From Apoda limacodes (Eukaryota; Arthropoda; Insecta; Lepidoptera; Limacodidae), in the NCBI GenBank assembly GCA_946406115.1, contig OX291558.1, forward strand, positions 17,848,205 to 17,912,204: a stretch of 64,000 nt of DNA, written 5' to 3'. A model generated the notes under the pieces. It was not told the origin of the DNA and made no database searches. It saw only the letters and a program-made list of their open reading frames with translations. The translations under genes and the position numbers were made by a program. This document shows, in pieces, positions 44,901 through 57,177 of this stretch (positions within the stretch are counted from its first letter, which is position 1; every line of letters starts with the position of its first letter).

Positions 44901-45885
44901 CACACACTTAACTTGTTATTTTCTTTTTACGACAAAATATAAATGATTTAAGAAATTTTTTGGTATGTAAATATATTTTACATTTACAAACACTCCTTGT
45001 ATTTCCTAAATTAATTGGCGAAATTCGACAAACTGACTTTACAGATTAAATGTCAAGAGCTTAATTATTATCAATGAAAAGGAACAAAATATAAGGAGAT
45101 CAAGTTATTAACTTTACCGTCTCAATATATATGTAATAAATTGAATTACTTTTATAGGAATATTGAACGTTTCAGAATTAATAGTTATATTCGTAATGGT
45201 GGTACAAGAAATAGACACAAACTTGTTCTGATCCAACCAGGCCTTAAGAAGATAAACAAATAATATAATGAACATGAACATGGATAATGGTGGGTTTCAG
45301 AGTAAAAACCTTCTAGCACTAGGTATCTTAATTCAATTTTAAACGTTTAAAATCTACAGTGACGAACAAAAAAAGCTATTCTTACACAATATCATCTTTA
45401 TGATAAAATGTATAGGATTATTGTAAACATTAATTTATAATAATTTTACTATGATAATAAATAAGAAAATAAAAAAGCTACTGCTGGAATTTTTTTCCGT
45501 TCCTTGACATGGCTTTAAACGTGTGAACACATGTTTGAGAACACATAGTGTGTACAAACGTTTGCAGCTAGGCATTTGAATACGTACCCTACCACACATT
45601 TGTACAAAGTCCATTCGTTATGTTTGTTCATGTGTAGTTATTTAGTTATTACAAAGAGGTATTCAGTATATGGAATGGAAAGAGTAAGGGTTATAAAAAC
45701 CTCTGGTTTTTTAATATTTTTTTTGCACATGTATTAAACAATATTACAGCCATTTGTTGGCTGTCTTCAACAATTGTTATATAATTACAATAAATCTTTG
45801 TATTATATTTATATTATGCATAAGTACATATAGTTATATTCCATATTCTTCGTTATAATTTTACTTATTATCCTTTGTGTATCAC
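44901..45885. other. No gene recognised
   Basis: AT-rich; no repeats or frames that I can name. Confidence 0.4.
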
Positions 45886-46035
45886 CTACCTCTTCCTGTC
45901 AAAATGACTGTATCGAAAGGTTGCCTGGTTTGCTAGCGATAAGGCCGCCTTATTGTGCTTTTTTTTTATTTAATTTTTATTTTTAGTGTGTTTTGTTAAT
46001 TATGCAATAAAGCATATTGGTTTGTATAACTAAGT
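45886..46035 (+). repeat. LINE 3'-end relic
   Basis: It contains TCACCTACCTCTTCCTGTC, AGGTTGCCTGGTTTGCTAGC, GATAAGGCCGCCTTATTGTG and ATGCAATAAAGCATATTGG, a very common lepidopteran LINE 3' end with a polyadenylation-like AATAAAG. Confidence 0.7.
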
Positions 46036-46213
46036 CATAACATGTTAGGTATATTTATAGAACAATTAAAATTCATCATAAAACAATCGTTTTTATTAAT
46101 TACACATTTATACACAAATTTCTTAAATACAAAAGTACCTCAACATTATTATCTTTAACCAATCAAAACTATATAAAATTAATCTAATGAACCTGTTTCT
46201 ATCAATTATATTG

Positions 46214-47322
46214 TCAAAGTCAAAGTCAAAATGGTTTATTCAAATAAGGATTTTACAATCACTTTTGAATCGTCAAAGTTATAAAATATTATTTTTTGAA
46301 CCCAACTCGATAGCTACTCTTTAAAAAAAAATCACTATCAATAATACAAATAAACTAAAATACAATTAATGTTTTAAATAAAAAATTTTTAGTCGTACAA
46401 TTTTATGTTATTTCCATTTTAATTTGGTTTACCTATGCATCCTGTAATTGAGCATCATCATTTTTTCAAGGATTTTTGTCATTTACATAGTCTAAAATAT
46501 TGTAGTATGCCTTTTTACAAAGTACCTGCTTGATAAAAGATTTAAATTTACTTATTGATAGATTTTGAATTTTATTGGGAACTTTGTTGTAAAAGTGTAT
46601 ACATTGCCCCATAAAAGAGTTACTTATTTTATGTAGACGTGTATCATGCACCAATAGCTTATTTCTACTTCTAGTATTTACTTTGTGAACGTCACTTTTC
46701 TTGCTGAAACTATTGATATTTTTATGTACAAATAAAAGATTTTCATATATGTACTGCGACACTAAAGTTAAAATTTTTACTTCCCTAAACCTATCCCTTA
46801 GATATATCCTAGATCCTAATTTTATAAATAGCACGAATTGCCTTTTTTTGTAACAAAAATATTGTATTTACATCAGCAGCGCTACCCCACAATAGGATAC
46901 CATATGTCAATTAACTATGGAAATAGCTAAAATATACTATTTTTGCAGTGTCGACATCGGTCAATTGTCTTATTTTCTTGATCGCATACACAGCAGAGCT
47001 AAGTTTTTTGGCTAGGTTATGAATATGAGGACCCCATTGAAGTTTGGAGTCCAGCGTTATGCCAATAAAGACTGTTGAATTAACATGTTCTAATTGCTCG
47101 CCATTAATATTAATACATGTCTGTCTCTGACTAACATTTGTTAATGTAAATTTAACACATTTGGTTTTTTTTTCATTAAGTAACAAATTATTAGCGTTAA
47201 ACCAATTTACAATTTTAGAAAGGGCATTATTTAATTCATTATAATATGTCTGTCGTCTCTTAACTTTAAAAAACAAAGAGGTGTCATCAGCAAATAAGAC
47301 AATGTCATGGTTTTTGAGTAAC
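46214..47322 (-). pseudogene. LINE of the TTTGAC-tail family, with RT motif C
   Basis: The minus strand reads DIVLFADDTSLFFKVKRRQT (the catalytic FADD motif, about 47260-47315), WFNANNLLLNEKKTKCVKF and GITLDSKLQWGPHIHNLAKK, then a stop after FSYFHS (46911). It resumes with LGSRIYLRDRFREVKI, SNSFMGQCIHFYNKVPNKIQ and KKAYYNILDYVNDKNP. The 3' UTR ends in reverse GTCAAAGTCAAAGTCAAAAT at 46214. The break between 46834 and 46911 and the stop make it inactive. It is truncated at 47322 by the next repeat. Confidence 0.88.
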
Positions 47323-47950
47323 TAGCTGACCCGGCGAACTTCGTTCCGCCTAAGAGTCGATTCTTTAATTTTTTAGTTTTTTTTTATTATGATACCTACT
47401 TAATTTTATTTTATTTTTACTTATTCCAAATTAAGTTATATTTTTATTGACAAAAGCTGTACCCGCGACTTCGTCCGCGTAGAATTTAATAAAAATGTTA
47501 ATTTAGTTTATTTAGTTTTTGCATTTTTATTTTAATTATCATTCATTTTCAATCGTTCTGAGCCCGCGCGACAGGCAGCATTTGTGATATTGATTCGTTG
47601 GTGGGAGGCGCCCGACGTGACGGCCCAGTGGCATGCGCGTGAGCTTCGCGCGGTACTGGACAGTACTTGAACATTGCAACATTACTTTATTTTTATAAAA
47701 TAAAAGAATTTTTCTAAAATAAACGTAGCCTAAGTTACTCCTTATTATATCAGCTACCTGCCAATAAAAGTCCCGTCAAAATCGGTCCAGCCATTTCAGA
47801 GATTAGCTGGAACAAACAAACAGACAGACAGACAGACAAAAATTGTAAAAAAAATTATTTTAGTGTATGTACCGTATATATATTCATATACATGTAGTAA
47901 AAAACGGTTATTTCAATATTACAAACAGACACTTAAATTTTATTTATGAT
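47323..47950 (+). repeat. ACCCGGCGAACTTCG-type interspersed repeat
   Basis: It starts CTAGCTGACCCGGCGAACTT and CGTTCCGCCTAAGAGTCG, has a second CTGTACCCGCGACTTCGTCC near 47456, then CCCGTCAAAATCGGTCCAGC, CAAACAGACAGACAGACAG and TGTATGTACCGTATATATAT. The family is abundant in Lepidoptera and is probably a LINE-tail derivative. It abuts the LINE exactly at 47322/47323, so it is either the insertion or the target. Confidence 0.65.
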
Positions 47951-48382
47951 GATATATGAGATGTATAGATTCCTTACCTAACTGATGAGAATTGTAGCAG
48001 TGAAAACCCAATTTATTTTACCTGAAAAGTTAATAAAGTTAATCTCTATACATAAAATTCATCGTAAATTAATAAATATTTCAAGAAAATTTAAATGGAA
48101 ATATACATTATCAGTATAGGAATTGTTAGTACAGCTTCTTTGATGGGCATGACCATGATAAATCGGTCTAATGTCTATGTCTAATAGTACGCTTGGGTGA
48201 TAGTAAAAATAAAAAAAACAGAACATTCAACGAGGGTTTAGAGTTGAATATATTGACATATTGAATGCATGGGTAAGTTCAGTACACTATAAATTTAATA
48301 AATATATCTATAAATTATACATTAAAACAATCTACTTCCCTCATTCCGTTAACAAAAACAGAAAGTCGAATAAAATCTCTTC

Positions 48383-48460
48383 ATTCATTAATTGCATTTC
48401 GGACCCATGGCACCCCTGGAGGACACCCTTGGGGGTGCCACGGGAACTTGAATTTAGACC
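48383..48460 (+). repeat. Left half of a GGGTGCCACGGGAAC inverted pair
   Basis: TTAATTGCATTTCGGACCCA and then GGACACCCTTGGGGGTGCCA, CGGGAACTTGAATTTAG recur in reverse complement at 49455-49553. Each half contains several self-complementary CACCCC and GGGGTG blocks. Confidence 0.75.
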
Positions 48461-48479
48461 CGTCGAAGTATACCTTCTA

Positions 48480-48782
48480 AAATTCGGTGGTGGCCGAGGG
48501 GTTTAAATTTCACTTCACGTCCCAAGTGCCGGAGGGGCCGGCGTGTACCAATGAGTCTTTTCTTAATTTCTCAAGTACACTGATTTATTTATTTATTCAC
48601 ACCACTGGCTTTTCGGTGAAGGAAAACATCGTGAGGAAATCTGCTTACGTCAAAAAAAAAATTACATTTGTGAAGTCCACAATCCGCACTGGGCCCGCGT
48701 GTGGACTATGGCCCAATCACCCTCGCTTATGAGGGTAGGCCGTGCCCCAGCAGTGGGGACGTATGAAGGCTGGCAAGCATAC
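48480..48782 (+). mobile_element. SINE-like repeat (CGGTGAAGGAAAACATCGTG type)
   Basis: The head GGTGGTGGCCGAGGGGTT resembles the start of a tRNA-like promoter that has since decayed. The body TTTTCGGTGAAGGAAAACAT, CGTGAGGAAATCTGC, TGGACTATGGCCCAATCACC and the tail GTGCCCCAGCAGTGGGGACG match a common lepidopteran SINE. Confidence 0.75.
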
Positions 48783-49454
48783 CTTCTAAATTATTATTCG
48801 TCTTATGACGATCTCCAAAGATGCTAAAAATCTTAGCTGAATGTACGCTGAGCCAAAATCATTCTATGTAATTGATGATGTTTTCCATATCGACAGTACA
48901 GTATATTATACATACATCGGATACAATATATCAAAATTCAACGATTTCCCGAATGGTATCAGGTGGAAGAAGTGGTAAAACTGCTGTTAGGCCCACAATT
49001 CTTCTTTCAGCCTTTATTTAGGTGTACCTACTCTAAAGACTTTGCTTTTCGCCATATATGTATTTTAATTAAACACACACATTTAATTACTAAGTGTAAC
49101 CTTTCCTTATCTATGGTTAAAGACTAAGGACATTACGATTTATTATAGATTAAACAACGCTACGCTGACGAACTTTCCTTGTAATCTTTTCTTATGATGT
49201 CTGGTGTTTTTTGTGCAGCAGAATTGTTCCTTCGTGTATCTTGATAAAATTGAGATCCTCCGTTTCCGTTACTATATTCATTGCTACATAATATGCTGAT
49301 ATATTATTTATTAATTTTAGAATGCTACGACACACTTCAATTTGATTGCTGATTACATATTTTAAAATAGAGATACGTGTAGGTACGTCGACTGTTGCTT
49401 TTGATTAGAATTTTGAGCTTTAACATATACCCATATTCAAAAGCACAGCACTAC

Positions 49455-49553
49455 ATGTCCTGGGGGTGCCACGGGTCCGAATTCAAGTTCCCGTGGCACA
49501 CCCAGGGGTATCCTCTAGGGGTGTCTTGGGTCCGAAATGATTAATTGCGATGA
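49455..49553 (-). repeat. Right half of the GGGTGCCACGGGAAC inverted pair
   Basis: This is the reverse complement of 48383-48460, ending in GGGTCCGAAATGATTAATTG. It also has an additional GGGGGTGCCACGGGTCCGAA at its left, so it extends further than the left half. Confidence 0.75.
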
Positions 49554-49737
49554 AAATTGTGCAAACAGTCTTTGAGACAGACATGACAGTGTATCTTGTT
49601 TTATATTATATAGTGATAAACTATCAGTTTAGATTATTTTGTCTTTCCATTAAAACTATTCTTATATCCACTTACACTTCTTGTAAATAAAGAAATCAAA
49701 TCATATACTCTTAAAAAAAAACAAAATATCAAATAAG

Positions 49738-49817
49738 AACTGACAGTTTTTTTTTAGGGTTCCGTTTTCAGAGGGTTGCCAATGGAGTCCTATTTCTAAG
49801 CCTACGCTGTCTGTCTA

Positions 49818-49848
<31 letters not shown>

Positions 49849-50115
49849 GTCCGACCATTAAAAGACTCTATCTTTTAGACCAAAATAGGAAGAAGCTTGA
49901 AGTTTTTACAAAATATGTGTTATACTGGGGGATTATCTGCAAAATAATAAAAAGTTCAAAAAATATATTAAAATTTAAGTTTCCATACAAGAAACACATT
50001 TCCGTTGTTTGTGTTCTATCGTAAAAGCAGTAATACATACAAACTTCAAACTTGCAGTGAAAAGTAGTGTGAAATTTAAAGTTTATAAACAAATAATAGA
50101 AATTGGCTAAGTGTG
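49738..50115 (-). repeat. GGCCAAGTGCGAGTC-type repeat, reverse
   Basis: It starts TTTTTAGGGTTCCGTTTTCA, has a long GTCT microsatellite (49806-49852), a CAAAATAGGAAGAAGCTTGA block, and ends AATTGGCTAAGTGTGAGACG (about 50100). The minus frame inside it is not a gene. Confidence 0.7.
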
Positions 50116-50215
50116 AGACGGGCCCAAGTAATTACTATTTTAAATTACCGGTACAGCGATATCCAGCTTATTATTAAGAGAAACAGTAACACATTTATTT
50201 GATGGAATCGATATT

Positions 50216-50265
50216 CAAAGTTAAGCAAGGTCGGGCTTGGTCAGTATTTGGATGGGTGACTCCTT
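50216..50265 (+). mobile_element. 5S rRNA-like SINE head
   Basis: AAAGTTAAGCAAGGTCGGGC, TTGGTCAGTATTTGGATGGG and TGAC align by eye with the internal promoter region of insect 5S rRNA. It is followed by TCCTTAGCGGCACACTTTTT, as in the copy at 22015 (reverse). Only about 45 bp of the 5S-like part are present. Confidence 0.7.
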
Positions 50266-50329
50266 AGCGGCACACTTTTTGTTTTTTGTCTTTTTCGTAA
50301 ACTACGTAAATTTACATGTGTGTTATTAA

Positions 50330-50472
50330 CATCGGTCAAGTGCAAGTCGGACTAGCGCACCGTGGGTTCCGCACCATCACTTGTTGTTTTTGTTTGTGTT
50401 TGTAAATTACGGAAATGGTGGTAGATGCGGAACCCCTGGGTCCGCAAGTCCAATTTGCACTTGGCCGATTAT
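50330..50472. repeat. Head-to-head copies of the GGCCAAGTGCGAGTC block
   Basis: CATCGGTCAAGTGCAAGTCG and GACTAGCGCACCGTGGGTTC read forward (50330-50375). GCGGAACCCCTGGGTCCGCA and AGTCCAATTTGCACTTGGCC read in reverse (50428-50465). The two halves form a fold-back around a TTGTTTTTGTTTG spacer. Confidence 0.75.
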
Positions 50473-51575
50473 TTTTTTATATAAAAAATGGTCCACCAAT
50501 ACACTTCGGAGGACAAGGAAAACATAAACATGTTAACACCCCCATAATCAGATTCTAAACCAATGCAAAGCTACATTCGATCCAATTTAAAATTTATTGC
50601 TACATCGTAAACCATAACCTGATCTATTTCTAACTAATATTATACCGGTCACGTTTCTTATATCTTTAAATGTTTATATTCACTGTTATGACAGGTTCTA
50701 TTGAAATGCAGACTTATTTCTGCGGCTTTACTGACTTTTATTTTAAATTATGACAGCTTTTTATACCTATACGACCATACTGAATAGCAAAAACTCAATG
50801 TAACGTTCAGTGCTCAACACTGACTGGTTTCACACACGGGATGAAATTAATATTCTTACAAAATTCCTGTGTTGTTTTTAAAGAATGGTAAAATTGTTTT
50901 CTGCTTGTGTTTCAGATGAACAATTATAAAATTACATGTTAGTTGAAAAAATATAAGATACTTGCGGGTAATGAGATCTGTTGGCTAATAAGGCCTGCAC
51001 CCTAAATTTAAATATGAGAAAAGTGCATAAAATATAACAAAATGAGAAACAATTTATAAAATGTTCTTAATTCTAAAAGACAAGAAAGTAAAATTTTAAT
51101 ATTATAATTGTTTTTAAGTAATAAAATGATTTTATACACTGCGGCTTATATAGCCTAGGTGCAGCATGTTGTTTTTTGAAGATTTTTTATTTCTTTGCCA
51201 AAACATATTTGTATGTAACTTTTTTGCGCCGGGCACTTTCTCTTTGAATAACTAAACATAATTGCAAGAGTTATCACTGGATCAAATGAAGTTTAATTAA
51301 GTTATTGTGTTAATTGAAACAAAGGCTTTATTGCAAACTTAAGGCCATATTTCCTGCATCTGTCTTAATATTTTTGAATTTATCTAGAAATTTAAAATTA
51401 CCAGGTAAAAATATGTGTTTCTTCTGAGAATCTGCAGTTTTATCATAATAATATTAAATAGCAATAGTTTAAAAGGACTAAATAATTAGTTAAATAAATG
51501 AATTTATTTCTTCTAAATTAATTACATAGGCCTTATTAAATCAGGCACCTTATTCCCAAACGAATTTATACCAAC
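50473..51575. other. No gene recognised
   Basis: AT-rich throughout; no motif found. Confidence 0.4.
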
Positions 51576-52015
51576 CTTACAAGCCGTATCGAACCCTTAA
51601 GTCTAAGGAGAAAATTTGCTTTCTTGCTTAATGTTCTACAGCTTTTATAATGTTTGTGTGTATGTGTGTGTTTGGTTGTGTTCTGAGGAATTGTTTGAAA
51701 TGATGTATTCGGCTACTTTCTATCATACAATCGCTCACCATCGGCAGGGAATTCATCCTCACACCTTGGTACCTAAATGGTCACGTAAAGTGCGATTTGA
51801 GAGTAACTTCTTCCTGGGAACACTTAAGCTGTGGAATGAACTTCCTGTCCAGGTAATATCTAGGGACTACAAAATGGGGTTCTTCAAGAGAGAAATAATT
51901 AAATTTTTAAAGAGTCGGCAACTCGAGAGTTCCGGTGTTTTAGGCGCCCATAAGCTGCGGTGACCGCTTCACATTAGACTGACCGTAAGCTTGTTTGCCA
52001 TCTTAGTGCTATAAG
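51576..52015 (+). pseudogene. Fragment of the 14.9-kb LINE family
   Basis: It begins in a diverged CCGTATCGAACCCTTAAGTC block. After a TGTGTATGTGTGTG expansion it is open through SEELFEMMYSATFYHTIAHH, HPHTLVPKWSRKVRF and LKLWNELPVQVISRDYKM to a stop, followed by the family 3' UTR (CGCTTCACATTAGACTGACC). The TG expansion replaces part of the usual YRLYNG region. Confidence 0.85.
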
Positions 52016-53430
52016 AAAACTTTCAGTAGATACTAAAATCGATAATAATTTTATATCCACTCAGACTACCTAGAACATAATTTATCTATCTGTGCTAAAT
52101 TGTGTGCACGTCAGTCTAGGCTGTTACTTAAATGGTAACTAAGTAAGTAAGTAAGTTAGTTTAACTGTATGATTAAACCATTGATGTTTGTATTCAAATT
52201 AGTGCATAGGATGTGGAATCCTACTAGATTAATGTCAAACGGGTTCACTGAACGAAAGTTCCTTTATGGAATCTAGTATTGCTCATAGGCGTCGGGAAGT
52301 CGGTCGCAGCGGGTGTGTCTACGTAACCTAGTGTGAAGTCAGTTATTGAAGCTTTTCATAATAAAGCACAGGAGGAAATATGGGATATTTATTATTTAAA
52401 TATTATTTAGCATTAATATTATTCCTAAGTAAAGACCGATACTACTTCTTGGTGTAATAATTTATTTAGTAAAATATATGTTTGCTTGGTTATTTGTATT
52501 TGGATGGATTTGGGAGTGACTGACTTTATATTTGCTACATATTTAAAAGCTGGTAAATAAAATTTCATATGGTAATTTGATAAAAAAAATTATAACTCAA
52601 ACAAAACTTAAAATATATCGGATTAATAAGTTATGGCATATTTTTTCTCTGGAATTACAAAGTTTTTAATACTCTTGATATTATGGAATCAAGTAAGTTT
52701 GTGTATTTTAAATACTACCGCAAGTTTTATTACAAAAAACCATTTTTGTATATTGTGTTTCATCATGACTAAGTAAACAAAATTTCGTCTTTTGAAGCAA
52801 ACAATGACTACTAAAGATATTTGATTTGAATAAAAACAAAGACAACAGAAAAAACATCAAACGGCAAACATTTATTTTAATACAGTTGATAAAAGGTATT
52901 ATAACGAAAATGGAACTCCCAGCTCAAGAAGGCTCGAAATTTGTATAATATGTCAAAATGAGACAGTCACAGATGCCTCCAGCAATCACAGTAACGGGAA
53001 ATTACTATGAAGATACTATGCGGCGAGATTCCGCCGACGTGACTTCACAGAAACGCTATATAACCTCCCGGGGGACAAATTTGAAAGTCGCTTATTGTCC
53101 TAATGGTTTCATAACTGACGATTGCAAGAAGTCAGTTCGAAATTTATAGATTTAAGGGTCGCTTTGTGTACTTATTCTTCTTTGGTAAAAGAGATAAAAT
53201 CAAAAAAAAAATACTATGAAAAAGGTGTCAGTCGGCTTTAGTTTCTCCCACAATTTATACTTATTTGACGACAAATACAACAAGGTTCGTACTGAAGTAG
53301 ATTAAAGTTAATGATATAATATTTTATTTAAAAAAAAAACCTAGAGCGAGTAGTATTAGAATCATAAGAAGATTTTTCCTACCGCCATTATAATGTACAC
53401 TAGCTTAAACCGGCTGCTCTGGTTGCGTTT
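52016..53430. other. No gene recognised
   Basis: Mostly AT-rich. A 63-codon frame at 52958-53149 has more even composition than its neighbours (MRQSQMPPAITVTGNYYED start), but I recognise nothing. Confidence 0.35.
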
Positions 53431-53439
53431 TTTTTTTAA

Positions 53440-53560
53440 ATACCACGAAAGTGGCAAACAAGCACACGGCCCGCCTTATGGTAAGCGGTCACCGTGGCCT
53501 ATGGACGCTTGTAACACCAGGGGTATCAATCGCGCGTTGCCGACTCTTCGAAAATTCGGA
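53440..53560 (-). pseudogene. 3'-end fragment of the 14.9-kb LINE family
   Basis: In plus orientation it reads TACCACGAAAGTGGCAAACA, AGCACACGGCCCGCCTTATG, GTAAGCGGTCACCGTGGCC and GTATCAATCGCGCGTTGCCG. Reversed, this is the family 3' UTR and last codons. It ends after about 120 bp, near a GAAAATTCGGAATTCC junction. Confidence 0.8.
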
Positions 53561-54640
53561 ATTCCGTTGACACGTGAAAATTCCTTGTATGACCAGAATA
53601 TATCTTGTGTCCTTCTTCGTTTCTTTAGCTATCCGTGAGCTTCCATTTGGTTGATAAAATTCAAAAAATTATTTAAATGGATTTCGATCCGTCAAGTGAA
53701 TTAACTACAACTAGCTTTATTACAATACTGTTTTATCGCGAGCATCCAATAGTTACACTTTATGAAATTACAAACGAAACATAATATAATAGTGAATCAA
53801 CTAATAAATACATATTCTGTATTGAAACACTTAATGAACAAGGCTTACAATGTAAATAGTTGGATTAAAAAAAACAAAATTTAAGTAATATTTCCATTGC
53901 CTATTGTTTTTCAGATTGCATACAGGGAAGCACCAATTAGCAACCAGCGTTAAGGACCTCAATTATTCTGTGACGGGATCTAAATATCAGAAGTAACTCC
54001 CGAGAAAAATATAATCACTACACAGTAGACGAACATATACATATATACAGACATACATATTTATATTTACAAACATGTAAAAAAAAACATAGGTATATAT
54101 ATATACATTTAAAGAAATACTAAAATACTCATTCATACACATATTTATATATACACAGACACAGACATATATTAATACATACATATGAATATACAAATAC
54201 ATAAATAAACTTAGATAGGTCCTATCTGTTGCAATCCTCATTTGGCCGTCCCACAGTGGCAGGGCATACACACATTCAAATAGACATCGTACCTACACCT
54301 GAAAGTGGCAACAAATGCACATGATTTAAACTACCATCACTTCGGAAACTAGCCTTAGGGGAGAAGAAGTGACAAGAAACACCTGTTACCAATCAGCCAT
54401 GCAGGAACCAAGCCATCAAATACACAAAATCTATCCAAATATTTTTACACACACACATACACGAACGTACTCGTGCGACAAACCCCTAAACACCAAAAAC
54501 CCCACCAAGACTAGGCAACCAAAAGCAGATTGCACATGATGCAACTGACCACTATAAAAGTTTACAACGAAGTCTTGCTTGAACTTACCAGACATAAATT
54601 GTTTTAGTTTGACTAGAAGATATAACATTAATTTTGCATG
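53561..54640. other. No gene; low-complexity TA/CA-rich run
   Basis: 54030-54215 is a dense ATACATACATAT-type stretch that produces a spurious Tyr/Val/Met-rich minus frame. The rest shows nothing that I recognise. Confidence 0.45.
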
Positions 54641-55490
54641 ATACTAGGCCATACAATTTTCTCATTCAAATATTCATCTACATTATAATATGCTTTTTTA
54701 CATAGCAGATGTAATGTTTGTCACCTAAGTTGAGATTTTATACAAATAACTTATTATAAAATTTTACACCGCTTCCCATAAATGCTTTGTTGGCTTTAGC
54801 AAGCCTAAACTTTGCCATATCAAGTTTATTTTGATTTCAAGTATTAAAGTGTGTGTGCTTATGACTGTTCCTTGGAAATTGGGATATATTTTTCGGGAAA
54901 AATTTATTTAATTTATTTATTTAATTAATTAAACATTTTAAACGTACGTACTCGTAACGTATATGCATGGGTACCTAACTCAACTCCCTACCGATTTGTG
55001 TACAACAAGTAGGTTCAAAGCGTGGGTCTTATAAATCAGCAGCGGAGCGATCAAATCTTTTTGTACTACGTACCTAAACACTGTGTCCTCCCATCTCAGC
55101 GAAACCGTTGTATTTAGCAATATTTAAATAACCTCTAAAATGTAGGTTTATGTAGAAAATAATACTATCTCTGTAAACTTTTGTACCATAAATGGTAAGT
55201 CATTTATGTATAATAAAAACATGAAAGTCCCTAATATCGACCCTTGTGGTATACCTTGTTACAGTAGAGATCCCTGAGGATTTGCATCATTTATAACCAC
55301 TTTTTAAATTCTATTACTTTAGTATGATATACGTTGCCCCGTTCCAACTTAAAGGAATTACCGACAAAAAAATAGGTTTATAAATACTAATTAAGATTAT
55401 ATGGACGAGGCCTTAATTCCAAAATCAGTAATCTTTCAGTGCTCAGTATTCTGAAATTTCCTCACAAGTTCTTTTGGACAACATCATCTT
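54641..55490 (-). pseudogene. Old LINE relic with RT motif B
   Basis: On the minus strand, GIPQGSILGTFMFLLYINDL (RT motif B region) is coded near 55190-55255, preceded by SFKLERGNVYHTKVIEFKK. After a gap, NQNKLDMAKFRLAKANKAFM and GVKFYNK lie near 54740-54840. Many stops. It belongs to the same broad group as the TTTGAC-tail LINEs but to a different, older subfamily. An AATTTATTTATTTAATTAATT run lies inside it (about 54901). Confidence 0.7.
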
Positions 55491-55689
55491 CAAAGAGAAA
55501 ACTTATAAAAATTCAATTTAATTTATTTAATCTTTATTCCTTTAGATACTTGCTATGAGAAACATTGTAGGTACAAGACTATAGAACTACAAATTTATTT
55601 TTTAATAGTTTTTCTTGGTCTAGACTAGACGGACTGTTGGGAATCGAGTCAATTTAGCAATACGCTCCAAGAGTGAGTAATGCTATATA

Positions 55690-56062
55690 ATACACTAGCT
55701 TTTGCGCGCGCCCTAAATTCGGTTAACGGCGTAATATTTCAACGGAAATTCCTCAATTATAGAAAAAAAAAACGACTCACACTTGACGTTTTCAAGTAGC
55801 CTATGTCCATACCCAGACTATCTCAATGGCAAATTTGCCCGCCGTTCCACCCGCCCTAAAGTCGATTATCGGAGGATTTCGACAGAAACTCCTCAATAAA
55901 TGAAAAAACCGTCTCATGCTTGACGTTATCAATTAGCCTATGTCCTTTTATGGGACAAATTTCATTAATTGGTACAGCGTAACAGACATACAGAAGAACG
56001 GACAGACGGACAGACAGACAAACAGAGTTATTAACGCATTTATAATATTAGTATTGATAGCG
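55690..56062 (+). repeat. Two overlapping RTE-tail-like repeats, plus
   Basis: CACTAGCTTTTGCGCGCGCC, CTAAATTCGGTTAACGG and ACTTGACGTTTTCAAGTAGC form a first truncated copy. A second starts at GCCCGCCGTTCCACCCGCCC (about 55840) and ends CAGACAGACAAACAGAG and GCATTTATAATATTAGTATT. Confidence 0.65.
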
Positions 56063-56379
56063 GACCCGGTAATCGTTGTTCTGCCCGGAAAAGCAGCGCC
56101 ACAATAAATATTTAAATTTAACATTTCCTTTTTTAAAATTTTGCAATTTCATTATTACTTCTTACGAATTTACGATTGAGTCATCATTTTGGTCATATCT
56201 TACTGTTTACTATGACCTCTTTGTCTAAATTATTTAATTCTTTGTTCTTCCAAATCTTCTGTGGTGGAAGTATTGGCGGAAAGCCTTTCTTTAAATCCCT
56301 GCGATTTTAAGCTAGCCCTTGCGATGCGTTTTTTACATTCAATGTGTTATATGAAAATAATGGAGTCGCATTCAATGCA

Positions 56380-56725
56380 GCGAATACTCGAAAGTACACA
56401 AAAATATCATTAAAATCTTCCCTGCAATTTAGGAGAAGATCACTGACAGTGACACACCAACTGCATTGCCAACTACCGGGTTCATTTGTGAATTCAAACC
56501 TTGCGGGGACTCACTCGAACGTACACAAAAATACCATTAACATCTTCCTTGCCGTTTAGGAGAAGATCAGTGACAGTGACACACCAACTGCATTGCCAAC
56601 TACCGGGTTCATTTGTGAATTCAAACCTTGCAGGGACTCACTCGAACGTACACAAAAAATATTATTAAAATTTTCCTTGCCGTTTAGGAGAACAGTGACA
56701 CACCGACTGCAGCTTCACCTACCGG
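56380..56725 (-). repeat. Minisatellite of about 120-bp units (reverse of the 18.5-kb family)
   Basis: Three units contain GTTTAGGAGAAGATCAGTGA, CACACCAACTGCATTGCCAA and CAAACCTTGC, CACTCGAACGTACACAAAAA. The second and third are nearly identical, implying recent expansion. The units correspond in reverse to those at 18510-19290. Confidence 0.8.
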
Positions 56726-56945
56726 GTAAAATTTTGTTATCAAACTATGCAGCAACCCATTGAAATATTTTACAAAATTTCACCGAAATCGGTTCAGCCG
56801 TTTAGGAGGCAACCGACTCATACTTGACGTTTTCAAGTAGCTTATGTCCTTTCCCGGGACTCAGACTGTCTCCATGCCAAATTTCAGCTTATTCCGTACA
56901 GTGGTTTAAGCTTGGAGAGGACAGACAGACAAACATATTATTATG
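56726..56945 (+). repeat. RTE-tail-like repeat directly joined to the minisatellite
   Basis: TTTCACCGAAATCGGTTCAG, CCGTTTAGGAGGCAACCGAC, ACTTGACGTTTTCAAGTAGC, GACTCAGACTGTCTCCATGC and GAGGACAGACAGACAAAC follow in order. The CCGTTTAGGAG phrase is shared with the minisatellite unit, suggesting that the array expanded from within this repeat family. Confidence 0.65.
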
Positions 56946-57177
56946 GATTATGGATTTTCACCATATTTTTAAGTTTTTTTTTAAATCGTGTTGGTTGCAG
57001 AAATTAACCCTAAACAAAAAATATTACCTCTTATGAGCAAAGATAAGTTAAAATTTAAAAAGAAATTTTAGGAACACTTTAATTATCAAAGTTGATTTCA
57101 ACCAAGAAGAGTCAGCAAGAAACTCAAGGTACTCTTTAAGAAACCTTAATGTATCTTAATCTATTTATAATTAAATT

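Noticed and set aside
50216..50265. 5S rRNA gene
   Set aside because: Only about 45 bp of the internal promoter region resemble 5S. The ends are missing and repeat sequence follows.
53987..54271. Membrane-protein-like minus frame
   Set aside because: It derives from an ATACAT-type low-complexity run; the hydrophobic Tyr/Val/Met composition is an artefact of that.
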